A stretch of 64,000 nucleotides of DNA from Tetrahymena elliotti 4EA. Taxonomy: Eukaryota; Ciliophora; Oligohymenophorea; Hymenostomatida; Tetrahymenidae. This document shows positions 37,472-51,831 of the stretch, in pieces. Positions within the stretch are counted from its first letter, which is position 1, and every line of letters begins with the position of its first letter. The position numbers and the translations under genes are program-made. The notes below the pieces were generated by a model. The model did not search any database. It saw only the letters and a list, made by a program, of their open reading frames with translations, and was not told where the DNA came from. The DNA lies in NCBI GenBank assembly GCA_000231825.2, contig JH720394.1, positions 115,283 to 179,282 of the forward strand. Reading direction: 5' to 3'.

Positions 37472-38498
37472 TTAAACATAATACAATTACTTGAGATCTT
37501 CAATATTAATTTACTGATACTATGTAAACTATTTAAATTAAAAACACAAACCATTAACAAACAAAATATCACAATAATAATTAAAACAAATTTTCAACTA
37601 AATTATTCAAAAAATAACAAAAAAATAAATGAAGAAATAAAAGAATAAATATATCTCACTCATCACATCAACTACTTTCTGAATAAATAAATAAACAAAA
37701 TTATGTATAGAATTACTAAAATATTTTTATTGAAATTACTAATTAAATGAAAATAGCTCATTTGAATGAAATACAAAATCTAAAAAAAAGTAAAATGATA
37801 ATATCTAATAACTGAATAGACTCCATATTTGAATTGAATAAAAAAGAATAACAATTTACACATATTTAAATTAAGATTTAAAAGACTCTTTCCTCTTATT
37901 ATTATTGTATTGTAACTTTTTATTATTTTTAATCAAGTATGTTAGCCAAATATTTTATATATTTTAAAAATACATTCCAAAAATTTAATTCTTTAAACTC
38001 TATTTAAAAAAGAATAGAATTACTCCAACTGCTTGAATATTTACCAATTTATATAATGATGTAAAATGAATAAGATAATAAAGTAAGAATAATAACAATA
38101 TGAGCAAGAAAAAAAACTATAATATGAGCAATTCAACTATGTTTTATAAAAGTTTTTGAATACTTATTAAATTGGTTTAAAAATAATTAAATAATTTAAG
38201 ATTAAAAAATATAAAAATTTTAGTGAGATGCTTTTATCTTATTTTACTGTTAAATGTTAAAGTAAAAAAAGAGTTTTTTAGATTTGTGTGATTTTGATTT
38301 TTAAATAAATTAAAATCATAAATTATATTTTTATTAGATTCCCATGCCCTATTTAAAAATTCACTGGAAGATTTCAATTAAAGCGCAAAAATGAAGAATC
38401 TATCTATCTTTTATTAAATTTGCTGGTAACGACTATCATTTCAGGCCAATTTATTGAAAAATGCAGTGATTTCTTCAAATTAAAAATTTATATAAAAT
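37472..38498. other. intergenic, no gene seen
   Basis: A+T-rich spacer between two plus-strand genes. No protein-like frame was recognised. Confidence 0.5.
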
Positions 38499-40520
38499 AT
38501 GAGTGAATCAAGCAAGATATTTAAAGAACGACTCAATAAATAAATTTCTAACTATTAATTTTTTAAGACAAATAAACAATAATTTACTAAGATTAACTAA
38601 TTCATTTAGAATACTCATTTCAACATGTATAAAATTGGTAATTCAAATCAAACACTTAAATAGACTTAAGTTAAAAGCAATAATTAGAAAGATGGAATGC
38701 CTCCTATTAACCTTTCAAGACAATCAAGCAAAAGTTCTTAGTCATCTTAGTCAGGGAAAAAAACCTATGATTAAAATAAAAATACTCAAGGATAATAATA
38801 ATAATAAGGAAGTGCTAACTCAAGCAGAAGTGTAAGTAAGTAGTCAAGCTTAGGTGGCAGTGAAACAAATTATAAATTGACTGAAGACAAATTCAAGAAT
38901 TTGATAATTGAAAATAACAATTTAAGCACTATAATTGAGTAAAAAGATCAAGAGTTAGATGATTTGAAGGCTTCTTATAAAAGTCAATATTAGGAGATAA
39001 TGACAAAAGTTGATTAGATGGAGTAATTCATTCATTAATAAGATAAGAGAAATCAAGATATGATGGAAGAATAAGTATAAAAGAATGAAATAATTGAATA
39101 ACTTTAGACTAAAATAACTGCTTAAGAATAAATAATAGAATAGGAAAGAATCAAATGTTTGGGTTACCAAGCTAATTTCACTCAAATAGAAACACATATT
39201 AGTTAGGTAATTAGTGAAAATGAAAATTTAAATATTCTAAAGGATCAAAAGGAATCAGAAATTATGAAGAAATAAGAAGAATTGTAAAATGCTCTTTCTA
39301 AAATAGAAGAATTAGAATTACAACTGAATATTTTTAAAGAAAATAATCCTTAAGTTTTCTTAGAAAGCTCTGAGCTGATAAAAATATAAGAATATCAAAT
39401 CTCAGAGGAATCTCTTAAGACTAAAATAGCTAGTCTTGAAGAATAAATAGATCAATTTGTTTCTTAAGAAAGTGAGTATCAACACAAAATATAAATCTTG
39501 TAGGAATAACTTGAATAGCTTTAATTTTCTACTGCAAATATATAAAACATTAATAATTCTAGATAATTGTTCGAGAGTTAAAGTACATATGAATAGACTC
39601 CTATTAATATTTAAATCCATCAATAATAGGATATATAATAATAATCAGAAAGCAAGTAATAACAAGAGGAGATAACTGAAAAGCCACAAACAACATCAAA
39701 TTCAGCCAAAAGCAGTGTTTATTAATCATCTAATTATTTTGAATAGGAAATTAGTAAATTTAAAGAATAACTCAACTTGAAGCTAATTATTATTTAGTAG
39801 CTAAATGAAGAAAATGCTTAATTAAAACAAGAAATTCAGCAAATATAAATGAGTATTGCAAGCAAGTAAGAAGCACTGCAATTACAAGATTAAGTAAATT
39901 TTGTTTTTCATTTAAATATTTAGTCTTAAGAAAGCATTGTTGTTTTATGAAGAAGTTAATTTGTTTATAAAAATTATTATTATTTATTTTAAAAGGATGA
40001 AGTTTTACACTTAAAGACTCAGATTAATGATTTATAAAATTAGATTTCTTTATTGGAAAGCAAATAAATAGAGTAATCAGAAAACTTCACAGTAATTTTG
40101 AATGAAAAAATTAAAGCTGAACAAAACATAAATAATCTAAATTTATAATTGGAGTGCTTAAAAAATGAATTAGAAAATTCTAATTCTCTAGCTAAAAGTA
40201 AAAAATAATTAAATGAAAAAACTTCTTCAAGATTAGAAGAATTCAGAGCATAGTTAAGGTAATTAAGCTAAGAAAATACTGAGTTGGCTTAAAAGAATAA
40301 CTAACTCCAAAATGATGTTGAATCATTAAAATCTTAATTATAAATAACTAATATATCACTAGATGCCTCACAAAAATTAGCTATTGTAAGAGGAGAAGAG
40401 TTAACTTTATTTGAGGAAAAGTTTAAATAAAATGTTTAGCAAATAGAATAATATAAATCTTAATATTGCTCAGCTCTAGAAAACTTGTTAAAATTTTAAA
40501 ACAATCTTCAATAAAATTGA
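38499..40520 (+). CDS. coiled-coil protein (639 residues), unknown family
   Basis: Two exons, 38,499-39,893 (465 codons) and 39,996-40,520 (175 codons including TGA), are joined by a 102-nt GTAAAT..AAAAG intron in phase 0. The N-terminal ~120 residues are Ser/Asn/Lys-rich (RQSSKSSQSSQSGKKTYD). From about residue 130 to the end the protein is almost continuous E/Q/K/L heptad-like coiled coil, with one Ser/Thr-rich break near residues 395-425. No enzymatic motif is present. It would suit a structural or tethering protein. The standard-code ORFs inside it on both strands are artefacts. Confidence 0.85.
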
Positions 40521-41495
40521 ACTATTTTGTTTGAAATATTTCTGTTTATTTCTTTTCTATCAGATTTACTTCATTTTTTTTAAAAATTCTGCTTATTAAA
40601 TGAAGCTACTCACTTTTATCATAGAATCTATTACTTTCTAACTAAAAACAAACAAAATGTGTACTGTTAAAATTGTAATATCAAATAATTATTTATCTTT
40701 GTTTTTACCTTTAAAGCAATTTATTGAAATAAATTTCATTCTGATTTGAAAAAATTAAGTTTTTTATTTATGAATTAATAAACAAAAGTAAGAGAATTTA
40801 GAAAATTTAAGTTTTAAATGATGTTTTTAAAATTTTATTTTACATAGAATTACTTTCTTTCATACATTTAATCTATGTATATCATAAATTAAATTACCAA
40901 ATAAATAAGATTGATTTAATAAAAATACAACTTTTTTCATTCTTAATCTTCTTTTTTTTTCAAATGAAAACTTATTTTATTAATATTTTCAAATAATAAA
41001 AGAGGTTTCTTAAATTGTGTAAATATTTTCTCAATATAATGATAAAATAAACACTGAAAAAATAAATAAAAATGATTATTTATTTCATCATTAATAAAGA
41101 AACTATGTATTTAAATTTTAATAAATATTAAATTAGAATATATTATCCTTTTTAACTTAGTTCATATCTTTTTATTTTAATTAAATTACTATTTAGTTAA
41201 TTAGGTTTTCAAATAGCTTTAACTCTAATTTATATTGAATATTAATATAAAAGGTATTTTAAAAATCAATTTTTAGGAGAAGTTTTTTTAAAGAATAGTT
41301 TAAGAAGGCTCTCTAAAATTGGGAAAAAATTTTAATTATTTCATTTAACTTTTGATTTGATTTTTAAAGTACTGTATTCTTTTCTAGCCTCAGATTCTTA
41401 TCTTGCTTAGAACCTTAATAGAATTTCAACTTTGTATTGGGGAGTTGCTCTATAGAAATAAGACAATATAAAATTAAGAAACATTTCCAACGATT
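40521..41495. other. convergent intergenic spacer
   Basis: No gene seen between the ends of the plus-strand coiled-coil gene and the minus-strand N/Q-rich gene. Confidence 0.5.
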
Positions 41496-43703
41496 TCAAC
41501 GATAACTTTTGATTTGGTCTCTACCACTTTCAGGTCTGTATTCATTTTTTTGTTAATCATTTAGATTTATACATTCACTTTTTCTTTACATGTTAAATTT
41601 AAATCCAATTTAATGTTTGTCTGGACTATTCAATTAATTCTACTGTATAGAGTGCTGAGGTGTTACTACTTCATTATGTTTTTATCCAATACTTTTTTTA
41701 CAACAAATAGGACATTGACTTTTTAATTTTAAAACCTCAATCATTCTTAATTTAATTTTTTGCAATTCTTCTTATATCATAATTGCAGGTGAAATCATTC
41801 CTATAATTTGGGAAGTATTTTTAGTGTTGTCTTCTGAGCTAAATTTCTGGTTATATAGAGTAATATTTTGAGAAGAATTTCCACTTCCTTGATTGGCTAA
41901 GCTATTTTAATGTGTTAAGTTATTACTTAAATTATTTCCTGTGATTTATGTTGCATTAGTGGTTTTATTCATATTATGAGAGTCATTATTTGATAATTTA
42001 ATTTAATTTTTGCTTGTCTGATCAAATGTACTTATCTAAAAAACTTTATCTTTAACTTTATCGAAGTGAATTTTTCTTTTTGGAGATGTTGGTAAGGAAG
42101 TCCTTTATTGAAGGCTAGTGGATTTAAAGCTCTAAAGTTCTTCTATAGACTAATTATGCTTTATTTATGATTTACGAAAATCTACTAAATTTTTTTAGTT
42201 TGGAGATTATTTTGTTAGATTAGACATGGAATCCATTTAAGATTATGTTTCTTGAATATATTATTACTCCAATTGCAATATATTTTAAAAACAATCATTT
42301 TCAAAAAGATTTATTGGAGCCTTTTATTCAACTAGTCTTTTTAATTGCAAGATGGCTACATCTTTGATCTGATTAGAAATAGTGAGTAATTTATTCAAAT
42401 CAAATTTTTCAGAATCTAATTTATCTATCCTTTCTCTTAATTACTCTCTTTCTAATTTTAATAAATTCAAATCTAAGTTATTAACTGAACCTTTTGTGAA
42501 CATAGTTTCACTAACAAGGCTATTGTGAGTTTAAAATTAATTCTAGGCGTTTTAAGAGGCTTAAAAACCCGATAGTTCTTGAATCGAAGAATTTCTCACT
42601 GATTTATTTGCATTTGAATTGTTATTTGCATTTGATATTGTGTTTCCTAAATGATTATTTTATATTGATTATTTTTTACTGGATGGAAAGAAGAAAGGTC
42701 CTTTAAAATCTTTGTTTTTAGCTGAAAGCACTTATTGGTTTGATTATTGAGGAATTTATTAGAGATGAAGATACGAGATTGTAGTAGAGTTCGCTAAAGC
42801 AGATTATGGTTATATTTAAAATGTCTTGTTGAATTGAGTATGAGATTATGTGAAATCAGTTGTATTTTGACTTTTGAAAAGCGATTTCATAGGTGAAAAA
42901 ACACCTTTTACATGCTAAAAATTTATTTGTTGAATTTGGGCATTAGCTTATGCAATTGTGTTATTAGAAAAGGGACTTTATGAAGTACTCCATTAAGCAC
43001 CACTATTTTACTGCGAGATTTATTGAAGAATAGTTTATTAAACAGAGTTAGCAGACTGCTAATTATTATAGCTCTGATTGCTATTTCCGAAACTATTTCT
43101 TTATGATTATTAAAAGTTAGCTCCTATGTTAAGATGCGTAGTTTTTGTCTGTTTATTCTAATTTGAAGGAGAAAAATTGAGGACTTTATGAGAATAAGAG
43201 ACCCTTTTTTAATTTTTTAAATCCTGAAGTAACTAGTCATTGCTAAATTTATTTGGAATGGATTTGCGACTGTTGTGAGTTAATTATAAACCATTATTTA
43301 ATGTAATTTAAGGTATAGGTATTTATAATGGATGCTTATGTTCTTACTCCCCTTACTACTGTTAAGAAATAGTTAATTCAGTCTCTTTACCTATGGTGTT
43401 TTGAGAAGCATTCTAATATTTACTATTTCCTATGCTTGAAAACATATGTTGATTGGCAATTAAACTGCTATTATTGTGGCTGTTGTTATTTTTATTATTA
43501 TCTCCTTTAGACTATGTAGATTTTGCTTAGTTAACTTGCTAATTGCTATATATCTAAGTAATTAAGTCATGCTATAACTATAAAGAAGAGGGTTAATGGG
43601 AGTTAGAACGAAAATTATTTGTGGTAGAATTCAAGTTCTTCACTCCTCCTCCTACAATTGCATTCTAATTTAGCTAAAGATTTAGTTTTGCTTAAAAACT
43701 CAT
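41496..43703 (-). CDS. Asn/Gln/Ser-rich protein with short coiled coil and CPICC motif (735 residues)
   Basis: An uninterrupted 736-codon ciliate frame runs from the ATG at 43,703 (MSFQAKLNLQLNQN) to the TGA at 41,496-41,498, with no intron. About 400 residues of disordered N/Q/S/T-rich sequence are followed by a short coiled coil (LKLEREQLRERIDKLDSEK) around residues 410-450. More low-complexity sequence follows, then a C-terminal segment with LKLKSQCPICCKKSIGQKH near residue 660. The CPICC motif resembles half of a zinc knuckle or RING, but no partner cysteines complete it. In composition it resembles the large gene at 22,452. Role unknown. Confidence 0.85.
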
Positions 43704-45066
43704 AGAAAGAAAGAAAAGAGAATTGCGATTGATTACTTAGAATTTATTAACTCTTTTTATATTGTAAAACAAACAAATATCTTAATTTTGCTGATATTCT
43801 TTGTTTTATAATTAAGTTAGAACAAATAACCAACCTCCCTCAATAAACAACTTTAATGTTTTTGGATTAATTTTACAATCAATCTAAAGCTATTGAACTA
43901 AATCATTCCTTTTTGAATAACTAACTTTTAATTTATTAAAATGAATAAAGATTAGCTTTATAAATAATTTTCGAGTGGTCCCCCTTATTTTGTTTAATTA
44001 TAAGGAATAACTTTCAACCATCTCATTTTTTATTTCAAAGCATTCACATTTAATATATATAAAAATAATATTTGATTAACATATCTATTCTCCACAAATT
44101 TTTTTTAATTATCTACTAATAATTAAACATTTATTTTCCTTTGATTTGAAGTAGCTCAAATCTTTTAATTCTATCTCCATTTAAAGCCATCAGTTTTAAA
44201 TGTAACTCATAACAATTAATTTTAACCATTCCTAAAATTTAACCTTATTTTATTTTAACATCACTTTCTTAAATTTTTTAACAAGCAAATCTCAGTTGAA
44301 TAAACTATTAGATTTAGCTTTCTCTCAAAAAGGTTTGACTGTTTTTAAGAAATCAAAAATATACTTATTTTTTTGTCTTTTAGGTAAGAAAGTTAAAAGA
44401 AAGACATTGATGAAAGAAGGTAACTAATTACAATATTAAATATTTTTGATTAAAAAGTTAAGGACTGCTTGAAAGTATTTTTATCAATAAAAAAAATCAC
44501 TGATTTTGTTTGTTAAAAATTGAAAATTATCGCTTTCATAATAAATTAAGAAAGAAATTTGTTTAAATAAATTAAATAAAATATTTGAAATTAAATTTTA
44601 TTAATTAATTTTTAAAAAGTAAGAATCTATTTTATTTCTTTATTTATTGAATAATTTATTTCAAAATTAAAATTTTTGTTTTTGATTTTCTTATTTGATG
44701 AAGAATATTTTATTGAGAGATATTTTACAAAAATAATTAATAATAATAAATACAAATTAAACATACACCATTTCCTATACTTTATTAAATGTTTGCTTGT
44801 TTAGGGATTTTTTCATTTCTTTGAGGCTTTTATTATAATATAAAATTATTTAAAGAGAATTTTTATTTTTATTTCATTCTTGACTGAATTCATTATTCTC
44901 TATCAGACAGAATAGCTGTGATAAAGCTAATAAAAATTAATAATTGAAAGACTTCTGAGAAGGGTTTTATAATAATTAATTAAACTAAAAGTTTGTAAAT
45001 TTTGAAGTATTTTTAGATTAAAATAAATATAAGAAATGTATTTGTCTATTTATTTTTTTAATTTTA
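43704..45066. other. intergenic, no gene seen
   Basis: A+T-rich spacer between two minus-strand genes. No protein-like frame or structured RNA was recognised. Confidence 0.5.
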
Positions 45067-46593
45067 TCAATCATGGAAAGAGTCTACATTAAAAACATCA
45101 GTAAGTACTATTTCTAGTGATTGAGATTTAGTTTAAATAAACAGCCTTAAGTTCTGGTAATTTAAATTCTTTTTGTAATAATCATCTAATTGAATTTTAC
45201 TATTATAGATTGGGTAATTAACTATTTCAAATATTTTATCTTAAAGTGAGATTCTCACTTCTATTTGTTGAGAATCAGTTTTTACTGTGAAATCTTTTCC
45301 CTTCACAGATTTAGAGAGAGAACTAAATGGACTCTTAGTAACTAAGTTATTTGAATATAGCAAGCTATAAGTTAAACAATCTATGAATCCATCTCTGTCT
45401 TTCTCAGTATCTCTAACCATTCCAATATCAAAATATGTTCTATCAACTTTGCATATTATTTTAAATCTGAATACATATTTTTACTAATTATCTAAGATAA
45501 TATTAGTCACACATTAACCTGGATAATTTGAATCTGTTGTTGCTTTTATAGAAATACTTTAATTCTTAGCAATTGAAATAATTTATTTATCATTATTAAA
45601 TTTTGTTTGATTAAATGTTATTGGTTGTTAGCATGACTATTTTTTTTCAAGTTCATGTACTTGATTTCTAATAACTTCTAAATCATAATCTCTGAGTGAT
45701 TTAAAATCTATTTGCTTCTTATTTGGTTGGAAAAAATCAATGCAATTTAGCTATTCCAAAAGTGGGTTTATCTAATTTAAAATGAATTTAAATTTTGAAG
45801 TTAACTTCTCAGAACAGAAGTTAGGTTTTGTTGATATGAGACTCATAATTTAATCAATTTAATTCGTTTGTTGTTACTCAATTTCAATTTTAGTATCTAA
45901 AAGCTCACAAGACTATTTTTATTAATTCTGAAAGAAATTAATTTGATCTACTAAATGTAAAATGGATTTTTTAATAACATTTGGAAGAGTAAAATTAATT
46001 TAATTTTTAGAATCAATATGTTGATTTAAAATCTGAGATAGAATTTAAGTATTTTTATCTTTTTCTTAGACCATTTATTTAATAATTTATTTGCAGTAAG
46101 TTTGTTTTTATTTAAAATCTGTTTTATTATCTAGAATTATATTTCTTAAATCTAAAATCTTTGAAATCTCTTAGTACTTTTCTAAAATTAAACTATCCTT
46201 ATATTGCTTGAGTGAATGATTGATCATTCTCTTTTTGCATTAATCAATTTAAACAAGAAATTCTTAAATGAATGAATCAAAAAAACAGTTTATTTATTAA
46301 ATGAGAGACTATTAAATATCAGAGTCTTTAGATTCATTTATTAAGCTATGTATTATTTTATCATTATTCAAAGGAGGCCACTTAGATAATATCTTATGAT
46401 TTCCTTCATCTATCAGCTTGTGAATAAGAACATAATTTTTTTATTAGTAATTTTCATCTTCATCTTAACAACAGCAGCAATACAAAATATCTTTCTCACT
46501 GTTATTAGGTATATTATTAACTTAAATAAATTCGATTTTAAATCCGACATGCTTAGGGCACTTAAGTACCTACTCACTCTACTTTACATCCAT
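45067..46593 (-). CDS. Cys-rich/coiled-coil protein with possible SPRY-like C-terminal domain (508 residues)
   Basis: A 509-codon frame without introns runs from the ATG at 46,593 (MDVKQSEQVLKCPKHVGFKI) to the TGA at 45,067-45,069. The N-terminus has CPKH near residue 12 and YCCCQDEDEN near 38-47, a pattern compatible with a small zinc-binding (B-box-like) module. A helical coiled-coil middle of roughly residues 130-290 follows. The C-terminal ~180 residues are beta-like, with YVFRFKIICKVDRTYFDIGM, reminiscent of SPRY/B30.2-type sandwiches. A tripartite B-box/coiled-coil/SPRY-like architecture is an inference; no RING is present. Target unknown. Confidence 0.8.
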
Positions 46594-48712
46594 ACTACTT
46601 TTTTATTATTAACTTTCTCTTTAAGAGAATAAGAACAAATTTTAAAGATTTATTTGTTAAAAAATATTATTGATCAAAAAATATAGAAAAAAAATATTTA
46701 TTTAACATGCAAAAAAATTTAAATTTTCTGTTGTTGTTTTAGTGATCATAAATATTTCTTGCTCATTAAAATTTCTAATAATATTCCTAATTAGATTTTA
46801 TTTTAGTAGCTTTAATCTTCTCAGACTATGTATTTTAATTATTTGACATTTTTTAGACAATTTTTCAATAAATAACATATTTATTCACAAAAATAAACAT
46901 GTTTGAATTATTTATAATATATAAAATAATGGCTGATATGAATAAATAAAAATATTTTTAGTAAAATATAATATAAAAAAAATTCATTTTTGGAAGTAAA
47001 TATTTAGTAAAATAGAATAAAATTGTACAGAAAATAATTAGATCATAAAAATTTAGTCATTAATAAGAAATAAATTGAAAGAAATTAAGCTCTTTGAGAT
47101 TTTGAATATTTAATATTTAATTTATCAAATAATTTAATAAATTTAGGTATTTCAGAATATTTAATTTCAGCATTATCTAAAATAAAAACATTAATTTATA
47201 AATTAATTAATTAAAAAAAAAATTAGATACTGTCTTGCTTTTATCAATTATTTATTTTTTTATTTTGATTTTATGTTTATTTATTAATATTTATTTTTAA
47301 TTAATTTATGAATATCTTTTATTTATTTAATTTTATTTGCTTATTTGTTTATTTTTTTCTTAATTAATTTATTCACTTTTTAGTTTTAAGAATTTTAAGC
47401 TGTTTTCTCTTTTGTTTTTGTTTTGTTTTGCTTTGCTTTGTTTTTTGCTTATGTTTGCTTATGAGCTTATTAATTATTTTCTATTAGTGCTCTTTAAGAT
47501 GTGTTTATTTGTTGGTCTCATTATCAAAATCTATCTAGTGTTTTAAAAAATATTTGTATATATATTTCTTTTTAACATTTGGAAATAAGTTTTTTTTCGA
47601 TATTAATCTCAACTGAAGTATTTAATTGTTATCATAATTTCTATTTTTAAAAACTAGTGTGAGGGTTGATTGTTCACCGATTCCGCGGGATTTAAATAAG
47701 AATAATTATGTGTTGAAATCAGTATAACTTTTGGGTTAAATACTAAAGGAAATTAATATTAAGTGAAAAAAAAATCATGGAGAGAATTGGAAATAACTTG
47801 GTGATTGGAGTAACATGATTTTGATGAGGAAACTTTGCAGACTTCATTTATTTTTGGTTTAAAAACTAAGTCGATTGGACCCCATTTCATCTATTGATGA
47901 AACTATAAGGAGATAAAATAATATAAATCTGCTTGCAAAGTTAGTTGTTCATCTTAAAAATGTTCTCCAGTACTCAAATTACCCTTTCTCTTTTGTTTTT
48001 GTCTTGTGTTAATTAATTTTTTTTAAAAGATTGTTTGAATTTCTTTCTTGCTTCTAAATTTAATTTGGATTTTTCCTCCTTTAAAAGTTAATGAAGGAAG
48101 ATTTTTCTATTTTTATTTAATTCTTAAATATTGTTAGATATTTTTTGAAAATTTGTTTACAAGTTATATGAATAATTTCCTAAAAACTCCATTGATAATT
48201 GAATGAAAACATTTTTTTTTGTGTTGTTTTACTAGATTGAAAATGAATGGATTAATTGCTAAAAAGCCTTTAATAAATGAATGAAAAATTCTTAATTTGA
48301 ATTTGGTTTTACTTTACTGAAATCACTTATTAAATTCTTTCATTCATAATATTTGGCCTATATTTTTTCATTAAAACGCCTTTAAGAAAATGTAATTAAA
48401 TTGTCAAAGAAGGTGTTTTGTTTTTCTATTTAAGGGTAAATAAATGATTTCTGATAAATGTTGAGGCTCGTTACGAAATTTATTTAATGAGTTTTGGCAA
48501 ATGAAAGATCAAGAAAAATGTAATCTTTTTGAATGAATAAATCAAAAATTTACATATATTTCAAAAGATTTGTGTTTTGCGTTTAGTAATAAAAGTTATT
48601 CTTTAAATACCATCGGTTTACGAATAACCAATTAATATTTTTACTGTAAAATAATCATCTCTCTGTAATAATAATAAATTTTAAATATAACTTTCAAGTG
48701 CGTCATAAAAGG
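46594..48712. other. long intergenic stretch
   Basis: No gene was seen. It contains T-rich TTTATTTAT-like runs (47,240-47,360), a short TTTTG/GCTTTG simple repeat near 47,411-47,460, and an unusual G+C-rich patch at about 47,655-47,690 (CACCGATTCCGCGGG). Confidence 0.45.
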
Positions 48713-49136
48713 GTTACATGATAAAAGAGAGCATGATATTATGGTTAAAGAAAGCAGAGTGCTTAAAAAGATTTCTAAAAAATGATTTTAATAGATAGTA
48801 GAAAAAATAAGCCTTTTAGTTAAAATCAATAAAAACAATGAAAATTTTTTGTTAAAAAGAATAATATTCATGTAAAGTTAATTACCTTTAATTGTTGGTA
48901 TATGCAATATTTTATATTTTGATGAAGATCAAAAGAATTTACTTTTTAATATAATTTACAATATTTACTCTCGATGATGATCGATCAAAATAGTTTTTAC
49001 TTTCAATAAATACTGACTTACATATTCTACTCTTAACAAAGATTTTTGATTGATTCTTTTCTGGCTCATAAAATTTAATTTTAAGATATTTCTCTCTCTG
49101 CAAGACTCTAAAATTTCTTATTACTAATATTTCCAT
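48713..49136 (-). CDS. small hypothetical protein, probably two exons
   Basis: The ATG at 49,136 opens a protein-like frame (MEILVIRNFRVLQREKYLKI, then KFYEPEKNQSKIF) of about 87 codons, to a candidate GTAATT donor near 48,889. A second exon beginning after TTTTTTAG near 48,776 could end at the TGA at 48,713-48,715. The first exon is convincing by composition. The second is speculative. No family was recognised. Confidence 0.45.
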
Positions 49137-51831
49137 TGATGAGTAAACAATTTCCTCAAAATTATAAGCTTATTTTTATTTAAACATAATGGAAATGATT
49201 TTATTAATAGACTTTTAATTCGAAATTTTCTTTTTTTTAATTATTTAGAAAAAATATGAAAAATCTTACTTATAACTTTATAATTTTACATTTAGAAATA
49301 AAAGAGAGCTTTTATAAATATCTAAATTCATTATATAAAAACCTCAAACAAGCTTTTATCAGCAGATCTAAGAATTAAGTGAAAAAAGAAAAAAATTTTG
49401 GAAATAATTTAGCTAATTTCTTCTCTCTACAATAATATTATAAATATTTTGATAGACTGCTCATTTAATCTATGGGATTTTAATAAAGACAACCCCAGTT
49501 TTTTATGAATAAAATAACTTTATCAAGAATAAAGTAAGAAAAGAAATAAATAAATCAAACAGTAAATTTAAATAATTGTAATGAGAAATAACACATTTAT
49601 TTTCGTGTATAAAACAAAAGATATTAAAAATATTTTCTTTACTTGATTTGATTTTTTAAAAGGATAGTAAATTTTTTTGCTTGATTTTTGTCTTCATTCT
49701 TAAATATTAAAATGAGTAAATGAAAAAATTAAAAATTTATTGATTTATTCTTGATAAATTTGTAAGATTAACTAACTAATTAATTATTTTGATTGTGTTT
49801 GCTTAATTTTTTAAAATTTAAGAAAATTATCAAATTAATAGTATTTATTACTAAAGATTTCTAAATATTTGCTATCTCCTAAATTTAATTACACCTCTCC
49901 TAAATTTTCAAAGGTTAATAAAATATGATTATCGCAGTAATAGATTTTTTATTAGTAAAAAGTTGTTTATTCCTTGAACAGTAATTATGAGTTACTTTAC
50001 CCAATTTCTAAATTTGTAATTTTACAATTAGCTTACAGATATTTTACAAAAGAATGATAAAATAATTTTGCTTAAAATACTATTTATTATCAAGTTAACA
50101 GCTGGATATTTTTATAAATAATTTTTATGTTTAAGGAAAATTTAATGAAATGAATTTTAGTTATTTTAAGATTTTTGCAAAATTAACTTTAAAAATTTTT
50201 TTTCTAATCATCAAAGTACCATTAAATTTGTTCTTTTAAAGAAAGTTACATCAATATCATGAAACATACAAATTATTCTTAAGAAATCTAAAAATTTTGA
50301 TTGTAAAAGACTCTATTATTTCTGCAACCTAGTAATAAAAAAAGAAAAGCTTAATTTGAGACAAAATAAATGCTTGTGAAAACTTTAATTTTATAAATAG
50401 GGAGAGATTAATTATAAAAAGAAGCTTAACATAAGGAGAGATCAATCAATTAATTGGACATCGTCTGACTTACTTAATTAAGATTAAATAGAAGAAACTA
50501 TAAAAAGTTGTACATCATCCTAGCATATTACCCATTAAGATTTAAAATTACAGAAAATTAAATGAAAAATACCAAATTAAATTTTGTTTGGGAATTTTTT
50601 AATTAATACATTAATAATTTCTAGTTTACATATCAAGTAAAATCAATCTTTAATTTTGTTCTAGTGCTATTTCAGGTTGCTAAATACTTTATTTGCTCAT
50701 TCATTCTAGTTGGTAAGTTTTTGCTAATCATTCAATTCAATCTATTTTGACTTTAGTAGATCATTTGTAAAATTTATAATTAGTCTGGTCTTGAATATAC
50801 TGGATGATAATAAATTATAATCAAGTCATAAAGTCATAGGCTTTGGATGGAAATTATTGTATAAATCAAGAAATTAATATGCTCATTCTGATATTATCCT
50901 TTTGAAATTTTAATAAATATCTTAAAAAGGGATGTCTTGATAATTAAAAAATAAATATGTACTTGATTACTTTTTGATAATCTAAAAAAATGTTAGGAAT
51001 CTCAAAATGCCTTACCAGTATTTAGAAATATTTGATTGATTGGAGGTTTTAAAAGTTGAGAATAAAGAAACGGAGTTATTTAAATGTATATTTGAGCTGG
51101 CACTTTATAAGTGGAAAGATGATTACATTTACTGAAGGGGTTTTGATTATGCTATGGACTTAGTTCATAAAATGTGTTACATAAACTGTTTTAAAGTTAC
51201 TAATTTTAAAGGTTACTTGATTATTTTTGCAAGAAAGAGAGAGAGGGGTGAGGCATGAAGGATAAATTTGTTGGAATTAATTAGAAATATCAATGCAACC
51301 AAATCAGAATGTAACAAAAAAATTTAAAAGAATGATTAGATTGAAAAAGTAAAGTTTTTGAAAGACATGTAAATAGAAGGCACCTAGTTTTGAGTTTGTT
51401 AGAAAAGTTCATGATAAATAATAAAGTAAAGGATCATTGTTTTTGATAAAAACATTCAATCTATTGACAAAAGTAATTAAAAACAATTAAATCAATAATT
51501 ATAATAACAATTCATCAAAAAAGTTATTGAATGAATAAACTAATAAATAGAAGAAAATAACATAGAAGCTTTCTATATTCATAAGCTAATTAAATTTCTA
51601 GGTCTTTATTTTTTTATTATTAATACTTAACTCAAATAAATTAAAATTTCCAAACAAGTAGAACCCAGCTTTTTAAAAAAAGGTAAATTAAAAAATAAAA
51701 AAAACAAATCAACTCGTTGCTGCTTTTTCAGCTATCTATCTGCCATACTCAAACACCCAAAATACATATCCAACAATATCCTCAAAAAACTCTCTTAACT
51801 CTCATCATACAAGCATTCTCACATATAAATA
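49137..51831. other. long intergenic stretch
   Basis: No gene was recognised. A weak plus-strand open stretch near 51,030-51,215 has Trp-containing codons, but no start, splice partner or family match, and was not called. Confidence 0.4.

Noticed and set aside
47650..47700. tRNA gene
   Set aside because: The patch recalls a T-arm, but no acceptor, D and anticodon stems could be built around it. No other tRNA-like B-box was seen in the window.
51030..51215. Weak Trp-containing plus-strand frame
   Set aside because: A single open frame of this size is expected by chance when TGA is the only stop. No start, splice sites or family features support it.
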